A DNA stretch of 64,000 nucleotides from Bacteroidales bacterium (GTDB taxonomy: Bacteria; Bacteroidota; Bacteroidia; Bacteroidales; P3), in the NCBI GenBank assembly GCA_017960605.1, contig JAGCYV010000045.1, forward strand, positions 22,487 to 86,486, read 5' to 3'. Both the position numbers and the translations under genes were made by a program. Of this stretch, positions 15,473 to 23,394 are shown piece after piece. The notes below the pieces were generated by a model. It searched no databases and had not been told where the DNA came from. It was given only the letters and a program-made list of their open reading frames with translations. How positions within the stretch are numbered: position 1 is the stretch's first letter; the number at the start of each line of letters is the position of its first letter.

Positions 15473-17353
15473 GTGGAAAACACGAGCAAATACTTCTCAC
15501 ACCTACGGGAGCTGGTCAGCCTTGAACTATCCGAAGAGCAGCAAGCCTATCGCCGGGCTCTGGAGGAGAAGGGGGCATCGCTGACCGGATCCATACACGA
15601 CTCCTCCTGCCGATACCCCATCCGTCTAGGCAACAACGCATACAACGCTTTGGGACAAATCACCTTGGAGGTGCGTTTCGAGGTGGAAGAAGACGAGGTG
15701 GAGATGGATTTTGAACCAGGAAAGCCTGTTACATTGTTCTATCTGACCGACAGCGGTGCCAAAGAGTTACCACACCAATGCTATGTAGAGTTGGTGGGCG
15801 ACGGCATTCTGACCATCAGCCTGCCTAACAAATCCGCAGTCCAAAGCATACGCGACACAGCCGACCGTCACCTGCTGGGCATCCAACTGGGTATCGACAA
15901 CACTAGTTTCCGTGTGATGCAGGAAGCCTTGAGCGAAGCCGAACACAAAGAAGACGAACGTTTTGTCAAACTGAGAGAGGTGCTTCTCGGTCAACGTGCA
16001 CCCTCATCCCGCCAACTGCCGCAACTCTCTTTCCCCTGGCTCAACCGCAGCCAACAGGATGCCATCCAGAAAGTGGTCGAAGCCCAGGAAGTAAGCATCA
16101 TCCACGGACCTCCCGGCACCGGCAAGACCACCACACTGGTAGAGGCCATCATCGAAACCCTGCAGCGCGAGACACAGGTACTGGTATGTGCGCCAAGCAA
16201 TGCCGCCGTCGATTGGATTAGCGAGCAACTGATGCGACGCGGAATCCATGTACTACGCATAGGAAACCCCTTGAGGATGAGCGACGAGATGCTCGATTGC
16301 AGTTACGAGCGCCGCTATTCATCACACCCCGACTATCACGAATTGTGGAACATCCGCAAGTCGTTGCGCGACGGTGCCAAGGGCGAGCAGGCTCACCGTC
16401 TGCGCAACCGGGAGACCGAACTGGAAATCAAGATAAATGCAGACCTTTTCGAGCAAGCCCGCGTCGTAAGTTGCACTCTCATCGGCAGCGCTTATCGGCT
16501 GATGGAGCGGCGGCGGTTCAGCACCCTTTTCATCGACGAGGCCGCCCAAGCGCTTGAGCCGGCCTGTTGGGCTGCCATCTTGAAAGCCGACCGTGTTGTC
16601 ATGGGTGGCGACCACCAACAGCTGCCGCCAACCGTGAAAAGCCTTGCTGCCGCCAAAGGAGGGCTATCCGACACACTGATGCAAAAGGTTGTAGCCCTTT
16701 GGCCTCAGGCAGTCAGCCTTTTGACGGTGCAATACCGCATGAACGAAGAGATTATGGCGTTCTCTTCCCATTGGTTCTACAACGGACGGTTGCAGGCCGC
16801 CGAGGAGGCTGCCCACCGCATGGTTTCCCCCATCGACACCCCTTTGATGTGGCTCGACACCTCCCAACTCCACTACGAAGAACGGGAGAACCGCCACAAG
16901 AGCCTCAGCAACAGCGAGGAGGCCCGATTGGTGATACATACGCTGAAGGATTACATCGAGATGATTTCCCCGCAAAAAGTGGAAAATGAACGCATCGACT
17001 TCGGCATCATCACCCCCTACCGCGGCCAGGCTCGTCTCATCCGACGGCTGCTGAAGATGCAGCATTACTTCCGCAAACTCAAGCGGCACATCACCGTCGG
17101 CACCGTTGATGGTTTCCAGGGACAGGAGCGTGATGTCATCGTTATCAGCCTGGTACGCGACAATGCCGACGGCAACATCGGCTTTCTGCGCGACCTGCGA
17201 CGCATGAACGTGGCCATCACGCGTGCACGCATGAAACTTATCATCATCGGCAACGCAGAAACCCTCAGTCACCACCGCTTCTACCGCGCCCTCATCAGGC
17301 ACATCAAAGAAAAAGGCGACTTCATCGAAGTCGCCCCAAATCTTCATTCTTAA
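15473..17353 (+). CDS. UPF1-like superfamily 1 helicase (IGHMBP2-type)
   Basis: A 626-residue protein. The first ~200 residues form a beta-barrel/stalk region. The helicase core begins with LNRSQQDAI (Q motif) and Walker A GPPGTGKTTT (about residue 212). It continues with CAPSNAAVD (motif Ia), IDEAAQALEP (motif II), GDHQQLPPTV (motif III), VQYRMNEEI (motif IV), TVDGFQGQERDVI (motif V) and NVAITRAR (motif VI). This is the AAA_11/AAA_12 arrangement of 5'-to-3' DNA/RNA helicases. It starts with GTG 30 bases after comEC. Role in Bacteroidetes is not established; nucleic-acid repair or RNA metabolism is likely. Confidence 0.93.
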   Translation: MENTSKYFSHLRELVSLELSEEQQAYRRALEEKGASLTGSIHDSSCRYPIRLGNNAYNALGQITLEVRFEVEEDEVEMDFEPGKPVTLFYLTDSGAKELPHQCYVELVGDGILTISLPNKSAVQSIRDTADRHLLGIQLGIDNTSFRVMQEALSEAEHKEDERFVKLREVLLGQRAPSSRQLPQLSFPWLNRSQQDAIQKVVEAQEVSIIHGPPGTGKTTTLVEAIIETLQRETQVLVCAPSNAAVDWISEQLMRRGIHVLRIGNPLRMSDEMLDCSYERRYSSHPDYHELWNIRKSLRDGAKGEQAHRLRNRETELEIKINADLFEQARVVSCTLIGSAYRLMERRRFSTLFIDEAAQALEPACWAAILKADRVVMGGDHQQLPPTVKSLAAAKGGLSDTLMQKVVALWPQAVSLLTVQYRMNEEIMAFSSHWFYNGRLQAAEEAAHRMVSPIDTPLMWLDTSQLHYEERENRHKSLSNSEEARLVIHTLKDYIEMISPQKVENERIDFGIITPYRGQARLIRRLLKMQHYFRKLKRHITVGTVDGFQGQERDVIVISLVRDNADGNIGFLRDLRRMNVAITRARMKLIIIGNAETLSHHRFYRALIRHIKEKGDFIEVAPNLHS

Positions 17354-17367
17354 CTCTTTATTCTTCT

Positions 17368-18729
17368 CTACACCTCTATCTCTCCGCCGATACGGTCGTC
17401 ACCCCAGACGGAGTACATATTGGAGCGCCCCTCGTTGAGGGTCATCTTACCCTTGGACTCAAGGTGCAAGCGGTAGAACACACACCTATGCAGGTCGGCC
17501 TGACCGCAGACAACATCGGTGGCGAAGGCCTCGCAGGTGGGGGCTCCGCACACTCCGCAGTCTATCTGCGGCAGATGAACCTTCATTTTCTCAATGCGTT
17601 CCATCTTCTCCAATGCCTTGGAGATATTGTCGTCGAGCACCATCATCGAACGAGGCTGCACCTCATCGACCGTCGAGTGCTCTATCAGGTAGTCCTGATA
17701 TTTCTCCATCTCACGGTCGCGGGCCATCTCGCCGTTGCGCTCGCGCTCGGCCGCCTTGCGTGCACGGGCATACATACGTTCGCCGCAGAGGAAACGGTTG
17801 TCGCAACTCAGCAGGGCTCCCGCACAGCTTTGGTCGCAGGCCCTGAGTTCAAGAAATTCCACGCCCTCTACCTCGTCGTTCTCCAATTTGTCGAGGAAGT
17901 CCGTCACGTTCTCAATGCCGTCGATGGAATAGCTGCGCCTGGCCGTGCAGATGCGGCGCTCGCCGTTAGTCAACGTGCTGAGGATGGCGTCGGCACTCAG
18001 GCGCTGGCGGGTCAAAGGTTTGTACTGGTGATTCTTACCCATGTCCTTGATGTGCTTATAGACACGGTTGTAGAGCAGGTTCATGTTAATGACGCCGTCG
18101 ATAATCGACTTCTCCTCGCCCACCGGAGCCTTCACGGCCGACACCTTGGCGGCGCAGGGAGTGACATAGAAGAGGCCTATCTCCTCGCGCGGGATGCCGC
18201 GACTCTGCAACTCTTCGAGGGCATACATGGCGCTCAGGTCGAGCGGAGCCTTGATGGGCACAATGTTCTCCGTCAGCGACGGGTACTTGATTTGTATCAG
18301 CCGCACGATGGCGGGGCAGAACGACGAGATGAGCGGTCTGACATCGGGATGCTCGCGGGCGTATTTCTCCTTGGCCTCCTTGTAAATCATGGCGGCACTC
18401 TCCACCTCCATCACATGCGCGAATCCCAACTCATAGAGCGAGGCATAGACCTTCGACACACTGATGTCGTCGGGGAACTGGCCCATGAACACCGCCGGCA
18501 GCAACGCCACCGAATGGGGGTAGCGGCGGAATGCTTCGAAGTCGTCGTCCTTGATGCTGATAGCCTGCGCCGGACAGACCTCGTAGCACTTGCCGCAGTC
18601 GATGCAGCGATGCTCCTGTATCAAAGCCTTGCCGCCGTGGATGCGGATGGCCTCCGTGGGGCATATCTTCATGCAGCGCGAGCAACCGATGCAGCGCGGC
18701 TCTTCAATCTGTAGGGCGTGGTAAAACAT
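17368..18729 (-). CDS. Hydrogenase-like iron-sulfur sensor protein (non-catalytic [FeFe]-hydrogenase fold)
   Basis: A 453-residue protein. Two N-terminal [4Fe-4S] ferredoxin motifs (Cys13/16/19/23 and Cys42/45/48/52) precede an [FeFe]-hydrogenase large-subunit-like domain. The three H-cluster motifs are altered. L1 is SSFCPAIV: the cluster cysteine Cys138 is kept, but the preceding proton-transfer cysteine of TSCCP is Phe. L2 is TPCAAK (Cys192). L3 is ACDQSC (Cys298, Cys302), lacking the GGG segment. A C-terminal Fe-S domain follows (CGVCGAPTCEAF, Cys391/394/399). It can thus bind clusters but probably does not make hydrogen, as in sensory hydrogenase-like proteins. It ends an operon with a GHKL ATPase and a DRTGG protein. 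Confidence 0.85.
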   Translation of the reverse strand: MFYHALQIEEPRCIGCSRCMKICPTEAIRIHGGKALIQEHRCIDCGKCYEVCPAQAISIKDDDFEAFRRYPHSVALLPAVFMGQFPDDISVSKVYASLYELGFAHVMEVESAAMIYKEAKEKYAREHPDVRPLISSFCPAIVRLIQIKYPSLTENIVPIKAPLDLSAMYALEELQSRGIPREEIGLFYVTPCAAKVSAVKAPVGEEKSIIDGVINMNLLYNRVYKHIKDMGKNHQYKPLTRQRLSADAILSTLTNGERRICTARRSYSIDGIENVTDFLDKLENDEVEGVEFLELRACDQSCAGALLSCDNRFLCGERMYARARKAAERERNGEMARDREMEKYQDYLIEHSTVDEVQPRSMMVLDDNISKALEKMERIEKMKVHLPQIDCGVCGAPTCEAFATDVVCGQADLHRCVFYRLHLESKGKMTLNEGRSNMYSVWGDDRIGGEIEV

Positions 18730-18730
18730 A

Positions 18731-19144
18731 TTACACGAAGTTTACTTCCATCTCGACGGTGGTACCTACGCCCACCTCGCTGGTAACGTTCAACTTATCG
18801 ACATTCTTCTGCATATTGGGCAGGCCCATGCCGGCACCGAAGCCCATATCACGTACTTCAGGACGGGCAGTCGAATAGCCCTCCTGCATGGCCAGGGCTA
18901 TGTCGGGTATGCCGGGTCCCTTGTCGGCCACCACCATGCGTATCTTGTCGGCGTCGATATCCACCAACACCTTGCCGCCGTAGGCGTGGGCGATAGCATT
19001 CACCTCGGCCTCGTAGAGGGCCACGACGACGCGTTTCACCACCTGGGGATTCACGTTCAGCTGCTTCAGCGTCTTTTTCACCGAGCTGGAAGCCTTGCCG
19101 GCATTCACAAAGTCGCCCTCAATCACTGTATATTCCTGATGCAT
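18731..19144 (-). CDS. GHKL ATPase, anti-sigma-factor-like (RsbW/SpoIIAB type)
   Basis: A 137-residue protein with the Bergerat ATP-binding fold: N box VVVALYEAEVNAIAHAYGG, G1 box VADKGPGIPD, and G2 box MGFGAGMGLPNMQ. The size and single domain match serine kinases of the RsbW/SpoIIAB group or the histidine-kinase-like ATPases found next to hydrogenase sensors. It likely binds ATP and transmits a redox signal within its operon. ATG at 19144 is chosen over TTG at 19153, which would overlap the upstream stop. Spacing is 1 base to the hydrogenase-like gene downstream and 5 bases to the DRTGG gene upstream. Confidence 0.85.
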   Translation of the reverse strand: MHQEYTVIEGDFVNAGKASSSVKKTLKQLNVNPQVVKRVVVALYEAEVNAIAHAYGGKVLVDIDADKIRMVVADKGPGIPDIALAMQEGYSTARPEVRDMGFGAGMGLPNMQKNVDKLNVTSEVGVGTTVEMEVNFV

Positions 19145-19149
19145 AACAA

Positions 19150-19491
19150 TCAATATAAAGGTTTCATGCCTGCGCCGTAGAGGATGCCGCAGGTCTTAAA
19201 CATCGAGTACTGGGTGCAGATGAGCACCATGCCGTTCTCGTCGGCCAGCTCCACCATATCCTCCGTGGGACGCTTGCCACGCACAAAGATGACCACCTCG
19301 AGATTGGCCATGTCGCACGTGCGGATGGTCTGCACATTGCACAAGCCCGTCACCAGCACCGGCGTGTCCTTCAGCGTGAGCACGTCGCTCATCAGGTCGG
19401 AGGCAAAACAGTACTCCTCCTCGCGGTCCAGCTGATCGGACCCCAGCCCCACCGTGGCGTTCAATTTATCCACAATTTCCTGTAACTTCAT
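19150..19491 (-). CDS. DRTGG-domain protein
   Basis: A 113-residue protein matching stand-alone DRTGG domains: KLQEIVDKLNATVG at the start, ASDLMSDVLTLKDTPVLVTG, and ADENGMVLICTQYSMFKTCG. DRTGG domains are small regulatory modules, also found in phosphotransacetylases, and are regularly encoded beside hydrogenase-like sensors and GHKL ATPases. It is the first gene of the three-gene operon. ATG at 19491 follows a clear promoter at 19530-19538. The ligand is unknown. Confidence 0.82.
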   Translation of the reverse strand: MKLQEIVDKLNATVGLGSDQLDREEEYCFASDLMSDVLTLKDTPVLVTGLCNVQTIRTCDMANLEVVIFVRGKRPTEDMVELADENGMVLICTQYSMFKTCGILYGAGMKPLY

Positions 19492-19529
19492 AATTCCTAT
19501 AGTGTTATTGATAGTTGTGATTTGAAAGT

Positions 19530-19538
19530 GCAAAGATA
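19530..19538 (-). promoter_or_regulatory. -7 box of the DRTGG-GHKL-hydrogenase-like operon
   Basis: The minus strand reads TATCTTTGC, about 39 bases before the DRTGG start codon. No -33 TTTG at the usual spacing. Confidence 0.7.
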
Positions 19539-19642
19539 CGAAATAATTTGGACATGGTAAAAACTTTTTTCATTATTCGCCAATGACGAGGTAGCCCCTC
19601 CGTCTCTCCACCGCCCGCCCGCCGTTCCTCCTCCGTCTTTAG

Positions 19643-19686
19643 GTGAGACGGAGGTAAGACGGAGTTGAGACGGAGTTGATCACAAG
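19643..19686 (+). repeat. 11-bp tandem array, GTGAGACGGAG type
   Basis: Units at exact 11-bp pitch: GTGAGACGGAG (19643), GTAAGACGGAG (19654), TTGAGACGGAG (19665), then a decayed TTGATCACAAG (19676). Just upstream CTCCGTCTT (19631-19639) is the reverse complement of AAGACGGAG (19656-19664), so the array can also fold. It lies in the 279-bp gap between the DRTGG operon and the LD-carboxypeptidase gene; nothing else is visible there. Confidence 0.82.
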
Positions 19687-19770
19687 ACAAAAGGGATGTT
19701 TTCACCAACCAAAGGGCAATAAAAGCTAAGGAAATGCGTTATGGAACATTGAAACAATGTTCGCCATTTT

Positions 19771-20676
19771 ATGAACAACACCATCATACCCCCGCTGCGG
19801 ACGGGCGACCGGGTGGCACTGGCGGCACCGGCACGGGCGGTAAGCCCCGAGGAGATGTCTCCAGCCATCACGGAACTGAAATCATGGGGACTGCAAGTAG
19901 TTGTGCCCGAAGGGCTCTACGAACGCGACGGACAGCTGGCCGGCAGCGACGGGCATCGGGCCGCACTGATGCAAAGTCTGCTGGACGACCCCGACATCAA
20001 GGCGATCCTCTGCTGCCGCGGCGGCTACGGCACGGTGCGCATCATCGACCGACTGGATTTCTCCCGCTTTGCACAGAATCCCAAATGGATGGTGGGCTAC
20101 AGCGACATCACCGTGCTGCACAGCCACATACAAAAGACCTTGGGACTGCCCACACTGCACGCCACCATGCCCTTCAACTTCGGTCCCAAGCCCACTGCCG
20201 CCACCGAAAGCCTGCGACGGGCGTTGTTTGGAGAAAAGGTTAAATACGAATGGGATACAGACACAGAGGACTGGAGTACCGAAGGCATTGTGACCGGTGG
20301 CAACCTAAGCATGCTGTACAGTCTCTTGGGTTCCCGTTCCCAGATTGATACACAAGGGAAGATACTGCTCATAGAAGATCTCGACGAATACCTCTACCAC
20401 ATTGACCGCATGATGCAGGCACTGGGACGGGCGGGCATGCTCGACGGACTGGCGGCTCTGCTGGTTGGCGGGCTGACCGACATGCACGACAACACGGTGC
20501 CATTCGGCCGCACAGCAGAGCAAATCGTGCGCGAGGCGATGGCCGGACGCGGTTGCCCCGTGGTTTTCGGAGCGCCTTTCGGTCATCTGGGCGACAACAA
20601 CTTAGCCCTGCCGATGGGAATAAAAATGCGCCTAGAATCCACCGATTTAAAAAAATGTCGTATCTTTGCACTTTGA
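19771..20676 (+). CDS. LD-carboxypeptidase, S66 family
   Basis: A 301-residue serine peptidase that trims the terminal D-alanine from tetrapeptides during peptidoglycan recycling. The S66 catalytic residues are visible: Ser111 in VGYSDITVLH, Glu202 in LLIEDLDEYLYH and His272 in GAPFGHLGDN. The signatures CRGGYGTVRIIDRLD and GGNLSMLYSLLGS are also present. There is no signal peptide, consistent with cytoplasmic recycling. The last codons (for Arg-Ile-Phe-Ala-Leu) coincide with the -7 promoter of the next gene. Confidence 0.93.
   Translation: MNNTIIPPLRTGDRVALAAPARAVSPEEMSPAITELKSWGLQVVVPEGLYERDGQLAGSDGHRAALMQSLLDDPDIKAILCCRGGYGTVRIIDRLDFSRFAQNPKWMVGYSDITVLHSHIQKTLGLPTLHATMPFNFGPKPTAATESLRRALFGEKVKYEWDTDTEDWSTEGIVTGGNLSMLYSLLGSRSQIDTQGKILLIEDLDEYLYHIDRMMQALGRAGMLDGLAALLVGGLTDMHDNTVPFGRTAEQIVREAMAGRGCPVVFGAPFGHLGDNNLALPMGIKMRLESTDLKKCRIFAL
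20661..20669 (+). promoter_or_regulatory. -7 box inside the end of the LD-carboxypeptidase gene
   Basis: TATCTTTGC encodes part of the final codons of the LD-carboxypeptidase and ends only 8 bases before the ATG at 20678. If used, the message would have a leader of a few bases at most. Confidence 0.6.
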
Positions 20677-20677
20677 T

Positions 20678-21991
20678 ATGCTGCTGATACACGTACCGCG
20701 ACTAACCAACCGCCTGGGATACACGCTCAACGTGCTGTTCCGCGATGTGTTGCGTGCCAAATTCAGCATCACCACCGATGAAAAGCACTTTCTGGAGCAC
20801 GACGGACCCAAGTTGAGCTACGGACCGCACCAGGTGGGAGACGGCGTATATCTGAAAAGTTGCAACCTGCTGTTCAATACCTCGATAGAAGACCTTGAGC
20901 CCCGTCCGTTCCAACGCGACGGGCAATGGATGCTATTCCCCGTCTATGGCCAAGGGTCTGACCTGCCGTTCGACCCGCTGGCAGCGGCATTCTATATGGT
21001 GAGTCGCTATGAGGAGTATCTACCCCACCACAAAGACCTGCACGGACGGTTCGCCAGCGAGGAAAGCCTGGCCGTGCGCACAGGATTTGCCAACGAGCCG
21101 GTGGTGGAACAATGGGCACTGATGCTCAAGAGGTTGTTAACAGAACGATACCCCGATTACACGCTGCCGACCCCACGCTACCGCATGGAGCAGACCGTGG
21201 ATATCGACGCCGCATGGTGCTACCTGCACAAAGGCATCTTCCGCACAATAGTGGGCTTGACAAGGGATCTGGCGGCAAGACATGACACCGCCGAAGCGAA
21301 ACGTCGCATACGAGTGCTGCTGGGCCGCGAAACCGACCCTTACGACACCTTCGACTACATTATAGAACAACGCCGGCGGGCACCGGGGTCGCAACTGGTC
21401 TTCTTCGCCCTGCTGGCCGACTACGACAAATACGACAAGCCGTCGAACTACCTCAACCCCCACACACGCGAGCTGCTGCAACACCTGGACGACCACGCCA
21501 ACATGGGGCTCCACCCGGGCTACAACTCGATAGAACAGCCTCACAACGTGGATACCGAGATGCGACGGCTGGAAGAGATTCTGCACCGCAATATCATACG
21601 GGCCCGCTACCACTTCCTGCGCCTGAACCTGCCTCTCTCCTACCGCATACTGCTGCGTGCCGGCATCAAACACGACTACACGATGGGCTACGCCGACACC
21701 ACAGGCTTCAGGGCAGGCATCAGCACGCCATTCCCGTTCTACGACCTGGAACGCGACCACGAAACCGAGCTCATACTGCACCCCTTCTGCGTGATGGACA
21801 CCTCGCTGCAACGCTATCTGAAACTCAGCCCTGCAGAGGGACTGGAAAGATACAAGATACTGATTGACAACATTCGGAAAGTTGGCGGAACCTTCTGCTT
21901 CATCATCCACAATCAGAACCTGACCGACCTCTACGGATGGAAAGGATGGAGAGAGGTCTATGAACAGATGCTCGACTTGGCAAAACCATAG
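20678..21991 (+). CDS. Polysaccharide deacetylase family protein
   Basis: A 437-residue protein. The N-terminal ~170 residues (HVPRLTNRLGYTLNVLFRD, then FPVYGQGSDLPFDPLAAAFY) form the domain seen before many Bacteroidetes carbohydrate esterase 4 proteins (DUF7033-like). The C-terminal part carries deacetylase-like elements: VDIDAAWCYLHKG in place of the usual Asp-Asp metal motif, NMGLHPGYNS as the HxxxH-type region, and TTGFRAGISTPFPFYD as the arginine motif. The metal site is therefore modified and activity is uncertain. The family acts on cell-surface polysaccharide. It is followed 7 bases later by kdsC, which fits an envelope role. Confidence 0.78.
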   Translation: MLLIHVPRLTNRLGYTLNVLFRDVLRAKFSITTDEKHFLEHDGPKLSYGPHQVGDGVYLKSCNLLFNTSIEDLEPRPFQRDGQWMLFPVYGQGSDLPFDPLAAAFYMVSRYEEYLPHHKDLHGRFASEESLAVRTGFANEPVVEQWALMLKRLLTERYPDYTLPTPRYRMEQTVDIDAAWCYLHKGIFRTIVGLTRDLAARHDTAEAKRRIRVLLGRETDPYDTFDYIIEQRRRAPGSQLVFFALLADYDKYDKPSNYLNPHTRELLQHLDDHANMGLHPGYNSIEQPHNVDTEMRRLEEILHRNIIRARYHFLRLNLPLSYRILLRAGIKHDYTMGYADTTGFRAGISTPFPFYDLERDHETELILHPFCVMDTSLQRYLKLSPAEGLERYKILIDNIRKVGGTFCFIIHNQNLTDLYGWKGWREVYEQMLDLAKP

Positions 21992-21998
21992 AAACAAG

Positions 21999-22520
21999 AT
22001 GATTAACTACAAAGAGAAACTGCAACCGATACGCGCCTTCGTCTTTGACTTCGACGGCGTGATGACCAACGGCGACGTGTGGGTCTATGCCGACCGCGAG
22101 ACGGTGCGCTGTGGAAACATAAAGGACGGATTTGCTGTGCAATATGCCGTAAAGAAAGGCTACCGGATAGCCGTCATCAGCGGTGCCACCTCGGCCAGCA
22201 TCGACAACCGCATGGCCATGCTGGGAGTGGAGCAATGCTACACCGGATGCGGCGACAAGATAAAGACCTACGAGAAGTTCCTCGCCGAGAACGGATTGCG
22301 TGACGAGGAGGTGCTTTGCATGGGCGATGACCTGCCCGACTATCCGATGCTGAAACGGGCCGGAGTGTCGGCCTGTCCGGCCGATGCCGCCGTAGAAATC
22401 AAGGAGATAGTGGATTACATCTCCCTCTACGAAGGAGGCAAAGGATGCGTGCGCGACGTCATCGAGCAGGTGCTTCGCCTGCGGGGCGACTGGTTCCATC
22501 CCGACGCTGTGATATGGTAA
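21999..22520 (+). CDS. kdsC: KDO 8-phosphate phosphatase (KdsC-like HAD)
   Basis: The 173-residue enzyme dephosphorylates 3-deoxy-D-manno-octulosonate 8-phosphate in lipopolysaccharide core synthesis. It is a C0-type HAD phosphatase without a cap: nucleophile motif DFDGVMTNG (Asp17, Asp19), motif II in VISGATSA, Lys in GCGDKIKTYE, and the acidic motif CMGDDLPDYPML. Length and motifs match tetrameric KdsC. ATG at 21999 is chosen; an in-frame upstream start at 21960 would overlap the deacetylase gene by 32 bases. It overlaps the next gene by 7 bases. Confidence 0.92.
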   Translation: MINYKEKLQPIRAFVFDFDGVMTNGDVWVYADRETVRCGNIKDGFAVQYAVKKGYRIAVISGATSASIDNRMAMLGVEQCYTGCGDKIKTYEKFLAENGLRDEEVLCMGDDLPDYPMLKRAGVSACPADAAVEIKEIVDYISLYEGGKGCVRDVIEQVLRLRGDWFHPDAVIW

Positions 22521-23260
22521 ACCATCGACATAAACGGATGATATGGTTGCTGTTGCTGCTGGCGGCAGCGTGTCCAACCACGGCACAGTACTATTCGTCG
22601 TCCGACACGGTAACGGAATACCCCAACCACGGCACGTTCTACCACGACATGTTTGTAGGCAGGAAAACGGCCAGCGGAGAGGTATTCGACCAGAATAAAT
22701 TCACCGCCGCCCATTGGCGCATCAAACTCGGCACATACATACTTGTAACCAACAGGAACACAGGACTACAGGTGATTGTAAAAGTCAATGACCGCTGCCC
22801 GAAACGAGGGGTGATCGACCTCACCCGACGGGCTGCGGCGGCCATCGGCATCCGTGGGTGTCAGCCTGTGACAGTACGCATCCTGCCAGATAGTTACGCC
22901 GAAAAATGGGCGGCTCAGGATTCGAAGTTCGACCTGGTGGCCGCACGACGCACCACAAACACCTCATCAACAGCGACAAAGAAGCAAACCGACGACAAAA
23001 TACCGGAATTCAAATCCACCACCGAAGGCACAGCCGGTTACCGCCTGAGCCTCGGCACCGTAGCGTCGCACAGCGAAGCCTACGAACACATCGAGAAACT
23101 TCCCGAGACCTACCGAGACAAGGTGCTCATCGAACAACTTGCCGACGACAGTCTCAACCTCATACTCGACATGAATCTGAGCCAACAGAATGCCGAAGCC
23201 CTGAGGAAAGGCCTCAAAAATCTTTTCCCAAACGCCCGAATAGAGCCTCACGAAAAGTAA
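22514..23260 (+). CDS. rlpA: RlpA-like double-psi beta-barrel protein
   Basis: A 248-residue exported protein. A hydrophobic signal (MIWLLLLLAAACPTTAQ) is followed by the RlpA double-psi barrel: HGTFYHDMFVGRKTASGE, then ILVTNRNTGLQVIVKVNDRC and DLTRRAAAAIGI, with the catalytic-type histidine and aspartate of RlpA in place. A linker leads to a C-terminal SPOR-like domain (about 175-245). RlpA acts on peptidoglycan at septa as a lytic transglycosylase in Pseudomonas; activity varies between species. ATG at 22514 overlaps kdsC; ATG at 22538 is an equally plausible start. Confidence 0.85.
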   Translation: MVNHRHKRMIWLLLLLAAACPTTAQYYSSSDTVTEYPNHGTFYHDMFVGRKTASGEVFDQNKFTAAHWRIKLGTYILVTNRNTGLQVIVKVNDRCPKRGVIDLTRRAAAAIGIRGCQPVTVRILPDSYAEKWAAQDSKFDLVAARRTTNTSSTATKKQTDDKIPEFKSTTEGTAGYRLSLGTVASHSEAYEHIEKLPETYRDKVLIEQLADDSLNLILDMNLSQQNAEALRKGLKNLFPNARIEPHEK

Positions 23261-23309
23261 AAAAAGAAAAAAAAATTAAACTTTTTTAGGCCAATTAAAT
23301 AATTATTAT

Positions 23310-23318
23310 TATCTTTGC
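23310..23318 (+). promoter_or_regulatory. -7 box upstream of the T9SS operon
   Basis: TATCTTTGC in an AT-rich stretch about 80-120 bases before porP. It is the only promoter-like match before the porP-gldKLMN series. Confidence 0.7.
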
Positions 23319-23394
23319 ACAATCAAATTCGAAGGTTCGAAAGCACCCCGAATTTGAGTTAAAACATTTGTAATAAAATAAAAGACAGGCCATT

